Counted from the first letter of the stretch, positions 1 through 9,280 are shown. The stretch is 64,000 nucleotides of DNA from Roseomonas sp. (GCA_020249865.1 JADCEV010000025.1:44003-108002), one strand, 5' to 3'. Made by a program: numbers and translations. Notes: generated from the letters alone by a model not told the origin.

Positions 1-987
1 CGGCACAGTGGAAAGCCAGAGCAGGCCCATGAGGGCCGAGAAGATCATCACATTCAAAGCGGTTTTTTCGGCCAGCAAGAACACCGCCATCAGCACGGCG
101 CGGGCTGCGAAAATACCCACCAGCAATTCGCGCCGCTTCCAGCGTTGTGAAAGCTCGCCCGCTGCGAGCGAACCGATAATGTTGAACAGCCCAATCATGG
201 AAATGGCGCCAGCACCGACATAAAGCGGCAGGCCACAGCTATGCACAAAACCGGGCAGATGCACGGTCAGGAAAGAAACATGCAGCCCGCAAACAAAATT
301 GCCGGAAGACAGATACCAAAAGCTCGGGTCACGCAAAGCGCGCCCCATGGCGGAACGCGCGGTTTCATTATCCACCGCCGCACCCGGCGCCGCCGCGGCC
401 GGCTGATCCCTGAGCGGCAGGGCAAGCGGGATCATGAACAGCGTCGCAATCGCCATGGCGAATAGCGCGCCCTGCCAGCCAAAGCCCTGAATGGCGAAGC
501 CCGCCAGCGGCACCACCAGAAACTGCCCAGCCGAGGAGCCCGCCGTGCCAAGCCCTGTTGCGCGCCCGCGCATTTCCGGCGGCAGCATGCGCGTGAGGCT
601 CGCGATAATGGTCGGCATGCCCGCGGCCGAGACCGCCATGCCCATGATGAAGCCGGCAAAGAAGGTGAAGGGCAGCACGGAATCCGACAGCGCCATGCCC
701 AATATGCCGATGCAGTAAAGCACGGCACCGCCCATCACCACGCGCCGGCCACCGAAGCGATCCGCAAGCTGGCCCATGAAGGGCTGGCTCAGCCCATTGA
801 TCAGCACCTGCAGCCCGATGGCAAAGGCGAAATCGCGCGCCGCCCAGCCATGTTCGGCGGTCATGGGCGCCAGGAACAGGCCAAAGGATTGGCGTAAGCC
901 CATGGCCAGCATGGCACCGCAGACCGCGCAGGTGATGACCAGCGCAATGGGAAGGGCCAAGGAACGGGCAGGGGTGGCGGAAGACAT
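1..987 (-). CDS. MFS transporter (3' end beyond window)
   Basis: Reading the minus strand from an ATG at 987 gives an open frame of 329 codons that runs off the left edge, so the C-terminus is missing; a complete family member is about 400 residues. The visible part is a chain of hydrophobic helices with the major facilitator motif A, GQLADRFGGRRV, at residues 72-83 between helices 2 and 3, and a long polar central loop (about residues 200-215) separating the two six-helix halves. It is an inner-membrane secondary transporter; the substrate cannot be told from sequence. It is divergent from the tRNA-His promoter downstream. Family assignment is firm, function unknown. Confidence 0.85.
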   Translation of the reverse strand, partial: MSSATPARSLALPIALVITCAVCGAMLAMGLRQSFGLFLAPMTAEHGWAARDFAFAIGLQVLINGLSQPFMGQLADRFGGRRVVMGGAVLYCIGILGMALSDSVLPFTFFAGFIMGMAVSAAGMPTIIASLTRMLPPEMRGRATGLGTAGSSAGQFLVVPLAGFAIQGFGWQGALFAMAIATLFMIPLALPLRDQPAAAAPGAAVDNETARSAMGRALRDPSFWYLSSGNFVCGLHVSFLTVHLPGFVHSCGLPLYVGAGAISMIGLFNIIGSLAAGELSQRWKRRELLVGIFAARAVLMAVFLLAEKTALNVMIFSALMGLLWLSTVP

Positions 988-1038
988 TCACCTATAGTGA
1001 CATTTTGCGCCGCCCCCGCGCAACCCAAGGCTTCGCGG

Positions 1039-1067
1039 TTGACGGCGCCCCGCGCCCGGGCCTATCT
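1039..1067 (+). promoter_or_regulatory. sigma-70 promoter of tRNA-His
   Basis: TTGACG at 1039-1044, a 17-base spacer and CTATCT at 1062-1067 form a near-consensus housekeeping promoter. Transcription would start around 1074, a few bases before the tRNA at 1081. Confidence 0.7.
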
Positions 1068-1080
1068 CAGCCCCGTTGGT

Positions 1081-1157
1081 GGCGGCCATAGCTCAGTTGG
1101 TAGAGCGCCAGGTTGTGGTCTTGGATGTCACGGGTTCGAGTCCCGTTGGTCGCCCCA
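1081..1157 (+). tRNA. tRNA-His (GTG)
   Basis: A full cloverleaf can be folded: acceptor stem GCGGCCA (1082-1088) with TGGTCGC (1147-1153), D stem GCTC/GAGC, anticodon stem CCAGG/CTTGG around loop TTGTGGT with anticodon GTG at 1115-1117, and T stem ACGGG/CCCGT around TTCGAGT. The extra G at 1081 opposite C at 1154 is the G-1:C73 pair that is the identity element of tRNA-His. The 3' CCA (1155-1157) is encoded. Confidence 0.97.
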
Positions 1158-1233
1158 GCTTTCCCCCCTCCCTTCCGGTTTGCGTCTTGCCCCAGTTGCG
1201 GCAGGATGGCCGCCTTCATTGGGGGAGTGATCC

Positions 1234-2019
1234 ATGAATATCACCTTGAATGGGCGCGCCGCGCTTATCACCGGCGGCTCAAAGGGTCTGGGGCTTGCCA
1301 TGGCCAAGATGTTCGCTGAATCGGGCGGGCATGTCGCCATTGTCGCGCGCGGGGCGGAAAGCCTGGCCAAGGCGGAGGCCGAAATCCGCGCCGCCGCGCC
1401 TGCCGCCAAGGTCGCCACCATTGCCGCCGATATCCGCACGGCTGAGGGCTGCGAAGCTGCCTATGCGGCGGCGGTGAAAGGGCTCGGTCAGGTGGATATC
1501 CTGATCAATAATGCCGGCACATCCCAGCGCGGCGGCTTTCTGGAGGTATCGGATGCGCTTTGGCAGGATGATCTGGACCTGAAGCTTTTCGCGGCCATCC
1601 GGCTTTGCCGGCTTGCCCTGCCCGCGATGCGGGACCGCAAATGGGGGCGCATCATCAATGTGCTGAATATCGGCGCCAAGGCCCCCTTGGCGGGGTCCAC
1701 GCCAACCTCCGTGTCGCGCGCTGCCGGCATGGCGCTCACCAAGGCCATGGCGAGCGAATTCGCCCCACATAACGTGCTGGTGAATGCCATGCTGGTCGGC
1801 ATTATCGAAAGCGACCAATGGGTGCGCCGGCATGCCGCCGAACAGCGCAACATCACCTGGGAAGATTGGAAGGCCGAACAGGGCAAGGCCGTGCCGCTGG
1901 GCCGGATCGGCAAGGCCGAGGAATTTGCTGCGCTAGCGCTGCTGCTGGCGAGCGAACAGGGCGGCTTTATCAGCGGCACCGCGATCAATGTGGATGGCGG
2001 CAAGAGCCCGGTGGTCTGA
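1234..2019 (+). CDS. SDR-family protein lacking the catalytic Ser-Tyr-Lys
   Basis: A 261-residue classical short-chain dehydrogenase/reductase fold. The NAD(P)-binding motif TGGSKGLG (13-20), the NNAG motif (92-95) and the C-terminal NVDGG (252-256) are intact. The active site is not: where the family has Ser, Tyr-x-x-x-Lys, this protein has Asn145, Thr158 and Arg162 (local sequence TPTSVSRAAG). Spacing between these positions is normal, so this is substitution rather than misalignment. It probably binds a dinucleotide but may not be a standard dehydrogenase. It starts at an ATG behind GGGGGAG and lies 166 bases upstream of aspartate dehydrogenase on the same strand. The substrate is unknown. 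Confidence 0.85.
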   Translation: MNITLNGRAALITGGSKGLGLAMAKMFAESGGHVAIVARGAESLAKAEAEIRAAAPAAKVATIAADIRTAEGCEAAYAAAVKGLGQVDILINNAGTSQRGGFLEVSDALWQDDLDLKLFAAIRLCRLALPAMRDRKWGRIINVLNIGAKAPLAGSTPTSVSRAAGMALTKAMASEFAPHNVLVNAMLVGIIESDQWVRRHAAEQRNITWEDWKAEQGKAVPLGRIGKAEEFAALALLLASEQGGFISGTAINVDGGKSPVV

Positions 2020-2185
2020 CCGGCGCTGAGCGTACCATGCGCCAAGCCGGCAGGGCTGGCTTGGTGCGAATTTTCTCCCGCATTTCCCTTCGATTGATAG
2101 TTTCCACGCCGGATAAGCCGCCTCAGCCCTGGTTTGACGCGGCGCCATTTTGTCCTAGACGTCCCGCGAACAGACGGAGGCTTTC

Positions 2186-2995
2186 ATGGCGCAGGATTTG
2201 ACGGTTGGCATTGCGGGGCTTGGCGCGATTGGGCTCCATCTGGCGCGCGCGCTCGATAGGGGCGTGCCAGGGCTGAAACTTGCCGCCGCTTCGGCGCGGG
2301 ATCACGCCAAGGCCAGCGCCAATGTGGCGGATTTCAAAAACCCGCCGCGCATCGTCTCCAACGCCGAACTCGCTGCCTGCGATATCGTGGTGGAAGCCGC
2401 ACCGGCTTCGGTTTTTGAGGAAATCGCCACTGCCGCGATTGAAGCGGGGCGGATTTTCGTGCCGTCCTCAGTCGGTGCGCTGCTGCCGCGCATGCATCTG
2501 GTGGAACGGGCGCGGGCCAAGGGTGCGCGCATCATTGTGCCCACCGGCGCCCTGCTTGGCCTTGATGCCGTGCGCGCCGCGGCTGAGGGTGATGTGGAAA
2601 GTGTCACCATCGAAACCCGCAAGCCCCCGCGTGGCCTGGCCGGGGCGCCTTATCTTGAAAAGAACAGGATTGATGTCGGCGCCATCACCAGCGCGACCCG
2701 CGTCTTCAAGGGCAATGCCTTCGATGCCGCACAGGGCTTCCCCGCCAATGTGAATGTCGCGGCTGCACTTGCCTTGGCCGGCATTGGGCCGGAACGCACC
2801 ATGGTTGAAATCTGGGCCGACCCCGCGGTGACCCGCAACACCCATACCATCCGGGTAGAAGCCTCCACCGTCAGGCTCACCATGACGATTGAAAACGTGC
2901 CTTCCGAGGAAAACCCCCGCACCGGCAAGATCACGCCGCTTTCCATCCTGGCTTGCCTCAGGGGCCTCACTTCCACGCTCAAGGTCGGCAGCTGA
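2186..2995 (+). CDS. nadX: L-aspartate dehydrogenase
   Basis: A 269-residue protein of the AspDH family, which interconverts L-aspartate and iminoaspartate/oxaloacetate with NAD(P). Visible features are the Rossmann motif GLGAIG (11-16), the GALLGLDA segment (121-128), the family signature FPANVNVAAA (185-194) and the conserved catalytic histidine in RNTH (His220). In some bacteria this enzyme replaces NadB as the source of iminoaspartate for NAD synthesis; no nadA or nadC is nearby here, so a catabolic or nitrogen-assimilating role is equally possible. The start follows GGAGG with good spacing. Length is normal for the family. Confidence 0.88.
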   Translation: MAQDLTVGIAGLGAIGLHLARALDRGVPGLKLAAASARDHAKASANVADFKNPPRIVSNAELAACDIVVEAAPASVFEEIATAAIEAGRIFVPSSVGALLPRMHLVERARAKGARIIVPTGALLGLDAVRAAAEGDVESVTIETRKPPRGLAGAPYLEKNRIDVGAITSATRVFKGNAFDAAQGFPANVNVAAALALAGIGPERTMVEIWADPAVTRNTHTIRVEASTVRLTMTIENVPSEENPRTGKITPLSILACLRGLTSTLKVGS

Positions 2996-3011
2996 CAGGC
3001 GGGGCACCCCC

Positions 3012-3041
3012 TTGCCCTGAAGCACTATTTCCGCCAGATAG
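3012..3041 (+). promoter_or_regulatory. candidate promoter and structured leader of rpsB
   Basis: TTGCCC at 3012-3017 and AGATAG near 3036-3041 are spaced 17-18 bases apart and could be a housekeeping promoter. The resulting leader of about 125 bases contains several inverted repeats, for example ACCCT/AGGGT flanking CCTG/CAGG around 3086-3108. Ribosomal protein S2 represses its own operon through the leader in other bacteria, so a similar role is plausible but unproven. Confidence 0.4.
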
Positions 3042-3173
3042 ACGCCGCTTCCGGGCCGTGCCCGGGGGTAATCCGCACGCGGCGCACCCTTCCTGATCAG
3101 GCAGGGTCCGGTCCCCCTCACCGGGGAAGGCGCCGCGGAGGCTGAACCGGACCAACATGGAAGGAGATCGCTC

Positions 3174-3980
3174 ATGGCGATGCCCGTCGTTTCTCTGCGT
3201 GCCCTGCTCGAAGCCGGGGTGCATTTTGGCCACCATACGCGCCGCTGGAATCCCCGCATGGCGCCCTACATCTTCGGCGTGCGCAACCAGGTGCATATCC
3301 TGGATCTGCAGCAAACCGTGCCGATGATGGACCGCGCGCTGCGCGCCGTGCGTGACACCGTCGCTGGCGGTGGCCGCGTGCTGTTCGTTGGCACCAAGAA
3401 GGCCGCTGCCGATTACGTGGCGGAAGCCGCGACGCGCTGCGGCCAGTATTATGTGAACCATCGCTGGCTTGGCGGCATGCTCACGAATTGGAAGACCATC
3501 ACCGGTTCCATCAAGCGTCTGCGCCAGATGGATGAACGCCTGTCGGGCGACACGGCGGGTCTCACCAAGAAGGAAGTGCTGATGCTTTCGCGCGAGAAGG
3601 AAAAGCTCGACCGCGCTTTGGGCGGCATCAAGGAAATGGGCGGCCTGCCCGATATCATCTTCGTCATTGACACCATCAAGGAAAAGCTCGCGATTGAGGA
3701 AGCCAATAAGCTTGGCATTCCGGTGATTGCGGTGGTTGATTCCAATGCCGATCCGGCCGGCGTGACCTTCCCGATCCCCGGCAATGATGACGCGATCCGC
3801 GCCATCACGCTCTATTGCGACATGATCGCGGGCGCGGTGCTGGATGGCATTTCGGCGGAAATGCAGGCCTCTGGCGTTGACCTTGGCGCGGTTGAGGAAT
3901 TGCCGGAAGAAGCGCTGCCGGAAGTCGCAGCAGAAGTCGCGGCGCCGGTTGAAGGCGCCGAGGCGCCGGCCCAGGCCTGA
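3174..3980 (+). CDS. rpsB: 30S ribosomal protein S2
   Basis: The 268-residue S2 protein, part of the 30S subunit near the mRNA exit side. The N-terminus ([20 protein letters not shown]) and the central [12 protein letters not shown] and [14 protein letters not shown] segments are diagnostic. The last 35 or so residues form an acidic Ala/Glu/Pro-rich tail, common in alphaproteobacterial S2. Translation starts at an ATG behind AAGGAG. It is the first gene of the rpsB-tsf-pyrH-frr translation cluster and is followed by an intercistronic hairpin. Confidence 0.98.
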   Translation: MAMPVVSLRALLEAGVHFGHHTRRWNPRMAPYIFGVRNQVHILDLQQTVPMMDRALRAVRDTVAGGGRVLFVGTKKAAADYVAEAATRCGQYYVNHRWLGGMLTNWKTITGSIKRLRQMDERLSGDTAGLTKKEVLMLSREKEKLDRALGGIKEMGGLPDIIFVIDTIKEKLAIEEANKLGIPVIAVVDSNADPAGVTFPIPGNDDAIRAITLYCDMIAGAVLDGISAEMQASGVDLGAVEELPEEALPEVAAEVAAPVEGAEAPAQA

Positions 3981-3987
3981 TCCTTCC

Positions 3988-4014
3988 GGGGCCGCCTTTG
4001 GGTGGCCCCTTTTC
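3988..4014 (+). terminator. intercistronic terminator/attenuator between rpsB and tsf
   Basis: GGGGCCGCC (3988-3996) pairs with GGTGGCCCC (4001-4009) with one G-U, followed by TTTT. A partial terminator between rpsB and tsf is known in other bacteria, where it lets S2 be made in different amounts from EF-Ts. Confidence 0.65.
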
Positions 4015-4044
4015 CTTCACTCATCCAGCAAATGGGGATGAACA

Positions 4045-4983
4045 ATGGCTGAAATTACAGCGGGCATGGTGCGCGACCTGCGTGAACGCACCGGCGCGGG
4101 CATGATGGATTGCAAGAAGGCGCTGGTCGAAAATGGTGGCGATATGGAAGCCGCCATTGATTGGCTGCGCAAGAAGGGCCTTTCGGCGGCGGCCAAGAAA
4201 TCCGGCCGTGTTGCGGCGGAAGGGCTTGTCGGCGTTGCCTCGGCCCCTGGTGTCGCCGCCATGGTGGAAGTGAATGCCGAGACGGATTTCGTCGCGCGCA
4301 ATGAAACCTTCCAGCATTTCGTGGAAACGGTGGCTGAATTGGTGCTGACGGTCGGCGATGACATCGAAGCGCTGAAGAATGCCACCTGGCCGGGTGCCGT
4401 GGACCTGGTGGAAGAAACCACGGTGCGCAAGACGGTGGCGGATCAGCTCACCTCCCTGATCGCGACGATTGGGGAGAATATGTCCATCCGTCGCGCCAAG
4501 CGCTTCCAGGTCGCGGAAGGTACGGTTGCGACCTATATGCACTCCGCCGTGAAGCCGGGCCTTGGCAAGATTGGCGTGCTGGTGGCGCTTGAAGGCGCTT
4601 CCGAACAGGCGGTGATGGAAACGCTTGGCCGGCAGATTGGCATGCATGTCGCCGCCGCCCGTCCGGAAGCGGTGGATATTTCCGCCGTTGATCCATCCTC
4701 CCTCGCCCGCGAACGCGATGTGCTCGCCGATCAGGCGCGCGCATCAGGCAAGCCCGAGGCGATCATTGAAAAAATGGTCGAAGGCCGCATCCGCAAATAC
4801 TACGAAGAAGTGGTGCTGCTGGAGCAGGTTTGGGTGCATGATGGCGAAAGCCGCGTGAAGGAAGTGGTGAAGAAGGCGGGCGTGAAGCTTGCCGGCTTTG
4901 CTCGCTTCCATTTGGGCGAAGGCATTGAAAAGCAGCAGGGCGATTTCGCCGCCGAAGTGGCCGCTGCTGCCGGCAAGGCCTGA
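4045..4983 (+). CDS. tsf: elongation factor Ts
   Basis: A 312-residue EF-Ts, the guanine nucleotide exchange factor that releases GDP from EF-Tu. The N-terminal UBA-like domain (about 1-45) carries [16 protein letters not shown], and the EF-Tu contact motif TDFVARN is at residues 80-86. The core domain and coiled-coil insertion follow. Start ATG lies 64 bases after rpsB with the hairpin in between. Length is normal for alphaproteobacteria. Confidence 0.98.
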   Translation: MAEITAGMVRDLRERTGAGMMDCKKALVENGGDMEAAIDWLRKKGLSAAAKKSGRVAAEGLVGVASAPGVAAMVEVNAETDFVARNETFQHFVETVAELVLTVGDDIEALKNATWPGAVDLVEETTVRKTVADQLTSLIATIGENMSIRRAKRFQVAEGTVATYMHSAVKPGLGKIGVLVALEGASEQAVMETLGRQIGMHVAAARPEAVDISAVDPSSLARERDVLADQARASGKPEAIIEKMVEGRIRKYYEEVVLLEQVWVHDGESRVKEVVKKAGVKLAGFARFHLGEGIEKQQGDFAAEVAAAAGKA

Positions 4984-4991
4984 ACTGATTA

Positions 4992-5016
4992 AGGGGGGTA
5001 GCCTCGGCGCCCCCCT
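4992..5016 (+). other. hairpin after tsf, possible weak attenuator
   Basis: AGGGGGG (4992-4998) and CCCCCCT (5010-5016) form a perfect 7-bp stem with an 11-base loop. There is no U tract after it, so it is probably not an efficient terminator; it may stabilise the rpsB-tsf message or tune pyrH expression. Confidence 0.35.
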
Positions 5017-5094
5017 ACTGCCTTATTGCCGCCCTTGCGGGCTTGTCCTTATGGTGGCGACCGCAACCTCAACCCGAGTCGAGACAAAGCCCCC

Positions 5095-5823
5095 ATGAGC
5101 CAGAACCCGGCCTATAAGCGCGTCATGCTCAAGGTCTCCGGTGAGGCCCTGATGGGGGATCGGGATTACGGGCTGGATAACGCCACCTGCCGGCGCATCG
5201 CCGAAGATGTGCGGGGCGTGGTGGATCTGGGGGTGCAGGTCTGTCTGGTGATCGGTGGCGGCAACATCTTTCGCGGCATTTCCGGCGCGGCTTCCGGCAT
5301 GGATCGCGCCCAGGCGGACAGCATCGGCATGCTGGCGACTGTGATGAATGCGCTCGCCATGCAAAACGCGCTTGAGAAAATCGGCGTGCAGACGCGCGTG
5401 CAAAGCGCGATCCCGATGGCAAGCCTTTGTGAACCCTTCATCCGTCGCCGTGCGGAACGGCACATGGAAAAGGGCCGCGTGGTGATTTTCGCCGCCGGCA
5501 CGGGCAATCCGTTCTTCACCACCGATACCGCGGCGGCCTTGCGTGCGGCCGAGATGGGCTGCGATGCGCTGCTGAAGGGCACGCAGGTGGATGGCGTCTA
5601 TTCCGCCGATCCGCGCAAGAAGCCCAATGCGGAACGCTACACGACGCTCACCTATCTCGATATGCTGGCACGTGACTTGGCCGTGATGGATGCGGCGGCG
5701 ATCAGCCTTGCGCGCGAAAACAAGCTGCCCATCATTGTCTTCAATATCCATGAACCAGGCGCCTTCACCGCCGTCATGAAGGGCGAAGGCAAATTCACCA
5801 CCGTGGTGGAACAGGCGCCGTAA
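5095..5823 (+). CDS. pyrH: UMP kinase
   Basis: A 242-residue bacterial UMP kinase of the amino acid kinase fold, phosphorylating UMP to UDP in the cytoplasm. LKVSGEAL near the N-terminus, [10 protein letters not shown], and the late [18 protein letters not shown] nucleotide-binding segment are characteristic. An open frame extends upstream to 5026, but the family N-terminus begins at the ATG at 5095 ([18 protein letters not shown]), which is the start chosen. It sits between tsf and frr, the usual order. Confidence 0.97.
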   Translation: MSQNPAYKRVMLKVSGEALMGDRDYGLDNATCRRIAEDVRGVVDLGVQVCLVIGGGNIFRGISGAASGMDRAQADSIGMLATVMNALAMQNALEKIGVQTRVQSAIPMASLCEPFIRRRAERHMEKGRVVIFAAGTGNPFFTTDTAAALRAAEMGCDALLKGTQVDGVYSADPRKKPNAERYTTLTYLDMLARDLAVMDAAAISLARENKLPIIVFNIHEPGAFTAVMKGEGKFTTVVEQAP

Positions 5824-5841
5824 CCCAGGGGGAAGGGCAAT

Positions 5842-6408
5842 ATGCCGACTGATGTAAAGGCCCTGAAACAGGATCTGACGCGCCGCATGGAAGGCGCGAT
5901 GGAAACCCTGAAGAAGGAATTCTCTGGCCTGCGCACGGGCCGCGCCAGCCCTGCACTGTTGGAACCGGTGCGGGTGGATGCCTATGGCAGTGTCTCGCCG
6001 CTCAATCAGGTGGCCAATATTTCGGTGGCGGGGCCTGGCTTGCTTGCCGTGCAGGTCTGGGACAAGGCGCTGACCAAGGCGGTCGAAAGCGCCATTCGGG
6101 AAGCCAATCTTGGCCTCAATCCGCAGGCGGAAGGCCAGGTCATTCGCGTGCCGCTGCCGCCGCTTACCACCGAACGGCGCAATGAATTGGCCAAGGCCGC
6201 CGCGCGCTATGCCGAACAGGCGCGCGTTGCCGTGCGCGGTGTCAGGCGCGATGGCATGGAACAGATCAAGGCCGCCGGCAAGAAATCCGAACTCGGCGAA
6301 GATGAAGTGAAGCGCGCCGAGGAAGAAGTGCAGAAGCTGACCGACCAATTCGTCAAGCAGATTGACGCGGCCTTGGTCGAAAAGGACAAGGATATCCGGA
6401 CGGTCTGA
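5842..6408 (+). CDS. frr: ribosome recycling factor
   Basis: The 188-residue tRNA-mimicking factor that with EF-G splits post-termination ribosomes. The conserved LRTGRASPALLEPVRVDAYG segment near residue 30 and the C-terminal three-helix bundle with its IDA..EKDKDI end are present. It starts 18 bases after pyrH behind GGGGGAAGG. After its stop there is a perfect 14-base palindrome (6440-6453, CGCTTGCGCAAGCG) before uppS, which may form a small hairpin in the joint transcript. Confidence 0.98.
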   Translation: MPTDVKALKQDLTRRMEGAMETLKKEFSGLRTGRASPALLEPVRVDAYGSVSPLNQVANISVAGPGLLAVQVWDKALTKAVESAIREANLGLNPQAEGQVIRVPLPPLTTERRNELAKAAARYAEQARVAVRGVRRDGMEQIKAAGKKSELGEDEVKRAEEEVQKLTDQFVKQIDAALVEKDKDIRTV

Positions 6409-6477
6409 GAGCCGATCGTCGGAACAGGGACGGAGAGTGCGCTTGCGCAAGCGGATGGGGCCTGAACGCGCGGGGGG

Positions 6478-7230
6478 ATGCAGCGCATGAGTGCTGCAAG
6501 CGATCCGCGTCCCGCCCCGGGCGCGCCCCAGGCGCCACCAGCGCATGTCGCCATCATCATGGATGGCAATCGCCGCTGGGCGGAATCGCGCGGCGTGCCG
6601 GTAGCGCTGGGCCATCGCGCCGGCGCTGAGGCTGCGCGCCGCGCGGTGCAGGCGGCGGCTGAGGCCGGCATTGGCTGGCTCACGCTTTTCGCCTTTTCCA
6701 GTGAGAATTGGCGCCGGCCGGTCGAGGAAGTCTCCGCGCTATCGGGGTTGCTCCGGCTTTACCTCCGCAATGAAGTGGCGGGGCTGGCGCGCGATGGCGT
6801 TAAGCTGACCGTGATTGGCGATCACAGCCGCTTTGGTGATGACGTCTCCCATATGGTGGCGGAGGCGGAGAAGGCGACGGCAGCGGGCACCAGGCTCAAT
6901 CTGGTCATGGCGCTGTCTTACGGTGCGCGGGATGAGATCCTGGCCGCGACCCAAGCGGTGGCGCGGGCTGCCCAGGCCGGGACGCTCGACCCCGACAAGC
7001 TGACCGAGGCGCAATTTGGCGGGTTTCTGCAAACCGCGGGCATGCCCGATCCGGATCTGATCATCCGCACCTCGGGCGAACAGCGGCTGTCGAATTTCCT
7101 GCTCTGGCAGGCGGCCTATGCCGAATTCGTTTTTCTGGATGTGCTGTGGCCGGATTTCGCGGCTGCGGATTTGCAAGGCGCGGTCGCTGAATATCATCGG
7201 CGCGAACGCCGCTATGGGCTGCGCGCCTGA
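6478..7230 (+). CDS. uppS: undecaprenyl diphosphate synthase
   Basis: A 250-residue cis-prenyltransferase that extends farnesyl diphosphate with isopentenyl units to the C55 carrier used for peptidoglycan and other envelope glycans. The catalytic Asp lies in MDGNRRWA (28-35), and the C-terminal substrate motif RTSGEQRLSNFLLWQ is intact. The first 20 residues are a Pro/Ala-rich stretch not part of the fold; an ATG at 6487 is an alternative start with better spacing from the upstream GGGGGG. The last bases overlap cdsA. Confidence 0.95.
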   Translation: MQRMSAASDPRPAPGAPQAPPAHVAIIMDGNRRWAESRGVPVALGHRAGAEAARRAVQAAAEAGIGWLTLFAFSSENWRRPVEEVSALSGLLRLYLRNEVAGLARDGVKLTVIGDHSRFGDDVSHMVAEAEKATAAGTRLNLVMALSYGARDEILAATQAVARAAQAGTLDPDKLTEAQFGGFLQTAGMPDPDLIIRTSGEQRLSNFLLWQAAYAEFVFLDVLWPDFAAADLQGAVAEYHRRERRYGLRA

Positions 7231-8071
7231 CGTGACGGAAGCCACAACATCCAAGCCGGAAGGCGGTGCCCCGCGCCCCTGGCGCGATCTGGGCCTGAGG
7301 GGCGCTTCGGCGGCGGTGCTGATCCCAATCGCGGTCTTTGGCATCTGGTCCGGCGGCGTGGTCTGGGATGTGCTGGTGGGGGTGGCCGTTGTGCTGCTCT
7401 CCTGGGAATGGGCGCGGTTTTGCAAGATTTCCATCTGGCGCTGGCCCGGGCTGCTGATGCCGGCGATCAGCCTCGTGGTCATGCTGCTGGCTGCCTTCGG
7501 GCCGCCTCTGGCCGCCCTTGGGCTTTTGGCGGTGGGGACGCTGGTCCTGTTTCTGCTGCAACGCCAGGGCGATATCTGGCCGGCGGCTGGGCTTTTCTAC
7601 ATTGGTCTTGTGGGGTTTTCGCTGGTGCTGCTGCGTGGCGAGGATCATGCCGGGCTGCTCAATACGCTGTTTTTGGTGCTGATCGTCTGGGCATCGGATA
7701 CCGGGGCCTATATGGCGGGCCGCGCCTTGGGCGGGCCGAAGCTGGCGCCGGCGATCTCACCGGGCAAGACCTGGTCGGGGGCGGCGGGCGGCTTGATTGC
7801 CGCAACGCTGATCGGCACCGGGGCGGCCGCGCTGCTTGCACCGGGGGGGGCTTCACGCGCGGCGGCAATCGCGGCCATGCTGGGGGTGATGTCTCAGGCA
7901 GGTGATCTTCTGGAAAGCGCCATCAAGCGTCGCTTCGGGTTGAAGGATAGCTCATCGCTTATCCCCGGCCATGGCGGCATGCTGGATCGGCTGGATGGCG
8001 TGATGGCGGCAGCGCCCATGGCGACCGCGCTTGCCTTGCTGGCCGGGCGGGGCATGCCGCTATGGCATTGA
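7214..8071 (+). CDS. cdsA: phosphatidate cytidylyltransferase
   Basis: A polytopic inner-membrane enzyme making CDP-diacylglycerol from CTP and phosphatidic acid. The C-terminal CDS signature is clear: ESAIKRRFGLKDSS followed by IPGHGGMLDRLDG. I chose the ATG at 7214, which overlaps the end of uppS; a GTG at 7232, directly after the uppS stop, is an alternative. The frame continues upstream to 7118 but that part is antisense-like uppS shadow. About 285 residues with seven or eight hydrophobic segments. The 3' end overlaps dxr by 10 bases. Confidence 0.93.
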   Translation: MGCAPDVTEATTSKPEGGAPRPWRDLGLRGASAAVLIPIAVFGIWSGGVVWDVLVGVAVVLLSWEWARFCKISIWRWPGLLMPAISLVVMLLAAFGPPLAALGLLAVGTLVLFLLQRQGDIWPAAGLFYIGLVGFSLVLLRGEDHAGLLNTLFLVLIVWASDTGAYMAGRALGGPKLAPAISPGKTWSGAAGGLIAATLIGTGAAALLAPGGASRAAAIAAMLGVMSQAGDLLESAIKRRFGLKDSSSLIPGHGGMLDRLDGVMAAAPMATALALLAGRGMPLWH

Positions 8072-9252
8072 ACCAGCGGCCGGGACCGCGCCGCGTCACG
8101 GTGCTGGGCAGCACGGGGTCGGTTGGGAAAAGCACGGTTTCCCTGCTGGAAGCCGCCGCCGAGGATACCTTTGATGTCGTGGCCCTGGTGGCCGGGCGGG
8201 ATTGGCAGGGCTTGGCTGCCCAGGCGCGGCGGCTCAGGGCGCGGCATGCGGTGCTGGCGGATGCCTCGCAATATCAGGCGCTCAAGGAAGCCCTGGCTGG
8301 CACGGGGACCGAGGTGGCTGCCGGGCCGGAGGCCGTGGTGGCCGTGGCCGGGCTGCCCGCCGATTGGACCATGGCCGCCATTGTGGGCGCGGCCGGGCTG
8401 CCGGCCACCATGGCCGCCCTTGCGCGCGGTGGCATTATGGCGATTGCCAATAAGGAAAGCCTAGTCTGCGCCGGGGAACCCGTTTTGGCCGCCGCGCGGG
8501 CCGGGGGTGCCACGATCCTGCCCGTGGATAGCGAACACAACGCCATTTTCCAGGCGCTGGATATGCGTGACCCCTCGGCCATTGCGAAAATCATCCTGAC
8601 CGCTTCCGGCGGGCCGTGCCGGACCATGACGCTTGGCGAAATGGCCGCCGTCACCCCTGAAGTCGCGGTGCGCCACCCTGTCTGGTCCATGGGGGCCAAG
8701 ATCAGCGTCGATTCCGCCACCATGTTCAACAAGGGGCTGGAATTGATCGAAGCGGCGCGGCTTTTCCCGGTGCCGGAAGCGCGGATTGAGGTGCTGGTCC
8801 ATCCGCAATCCACCGTGCATGGGCTGGTGCAATACACCGATGGGTCAGTGCTGGCGCAGCTTGGCACGCCTGATATGCGCACGCCGATTGCCCATGCGCT
8901 CGCCTGGCCAGCGCGCATGGCGGCTTCCGTCCCGCCGCTGGATCTGATCGCGCTTGGCAAGTTGGAGTTTTTCGCGCCTGACCCGGTGCGCTTCCCGGCC
9001 CTCAGGCTTTCCCGCGAAGCGCTTTGCGCGGGCGGGGGCGCGCCCACCATCCTGAATGCAGCGAATGAGATCGCGGTCGGGCTCTTCCTTGAAAAACGGC
9101 TCCGCTTTCTCGATATCGCGGCAGTGGTGGAAGAAACGCTCTCACGCCTTGGCGCGCCAGAGGCCGCGGACCTGCCCGCCATTATGGCGCATGATGCGGC
9201 AGCGCGGTCCGAAGCGGGGCTGATCGCCGCAAAACGCGCCGCGCTGGCCTGA
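8062..9252 (+). CDS. dxr: 1-deoxy-D-xylulose 5-phosphate reductoisomerase
   Basis: A 396-residue enzyme of the MEP isoprenoid pathway, converting DXP to MEP with NADPH and a divalent metal. The NADPH-binding GSTGSVG is at 16-22 (usually GSTGSIG), the metal-binding DSEHNAIFQ and the substrate loop region HPVWSMGAKISVDSATMFNK are intact. It overlaps cdsA and precedes rseP, a standard arrangement. Its product ultimately feeds UppS in the same operon. Confidence 0.97.
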   Translation: MALNQRPGPRRVTVLGSTGSVGKSTVSLLEAAAEDTFDVVALVAGRDWQGLAAQARRLRARHAVLADASQYQALKEALAGTGTEVAAGPEAVVAVAGLPADWTMAAIVGAAGLPATMAALARGGIMAIANKESLVCAGEPVLAAARAGGATILPVDSEHNAIFQALDMRDPSAIAKIILTASGGPCRTMTLGEMAAVTPEVAVRHPVWSMGAKISVDSATMFNKGLELIEAARLFPVPEARIEVLVHPQSTVHGLVQYTDGSVLAQLGTPDMRTPIAHALAWPARMAASVPPLDLIALGKLEFFAPDPVRFPALRLSREALCAGGGAPTILNAANEIAVGLFLEKRLRFLDIAAVVEETLSRLGAPEAADLPAIMAHDAAARSEAGLIAAKRAALA

Positions 9253-9280
9253 CCTCGCGCTTTTTTTAGGAGCCTCTCTC

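Noticed and set aside
5023..6615. Minus-strand frame of 530 codons
   Set aside because: It is antisense to pyrH and frr, both certain genes; the His/Arg-rich product is typical of reverse-strand GC-rich coding DNA.
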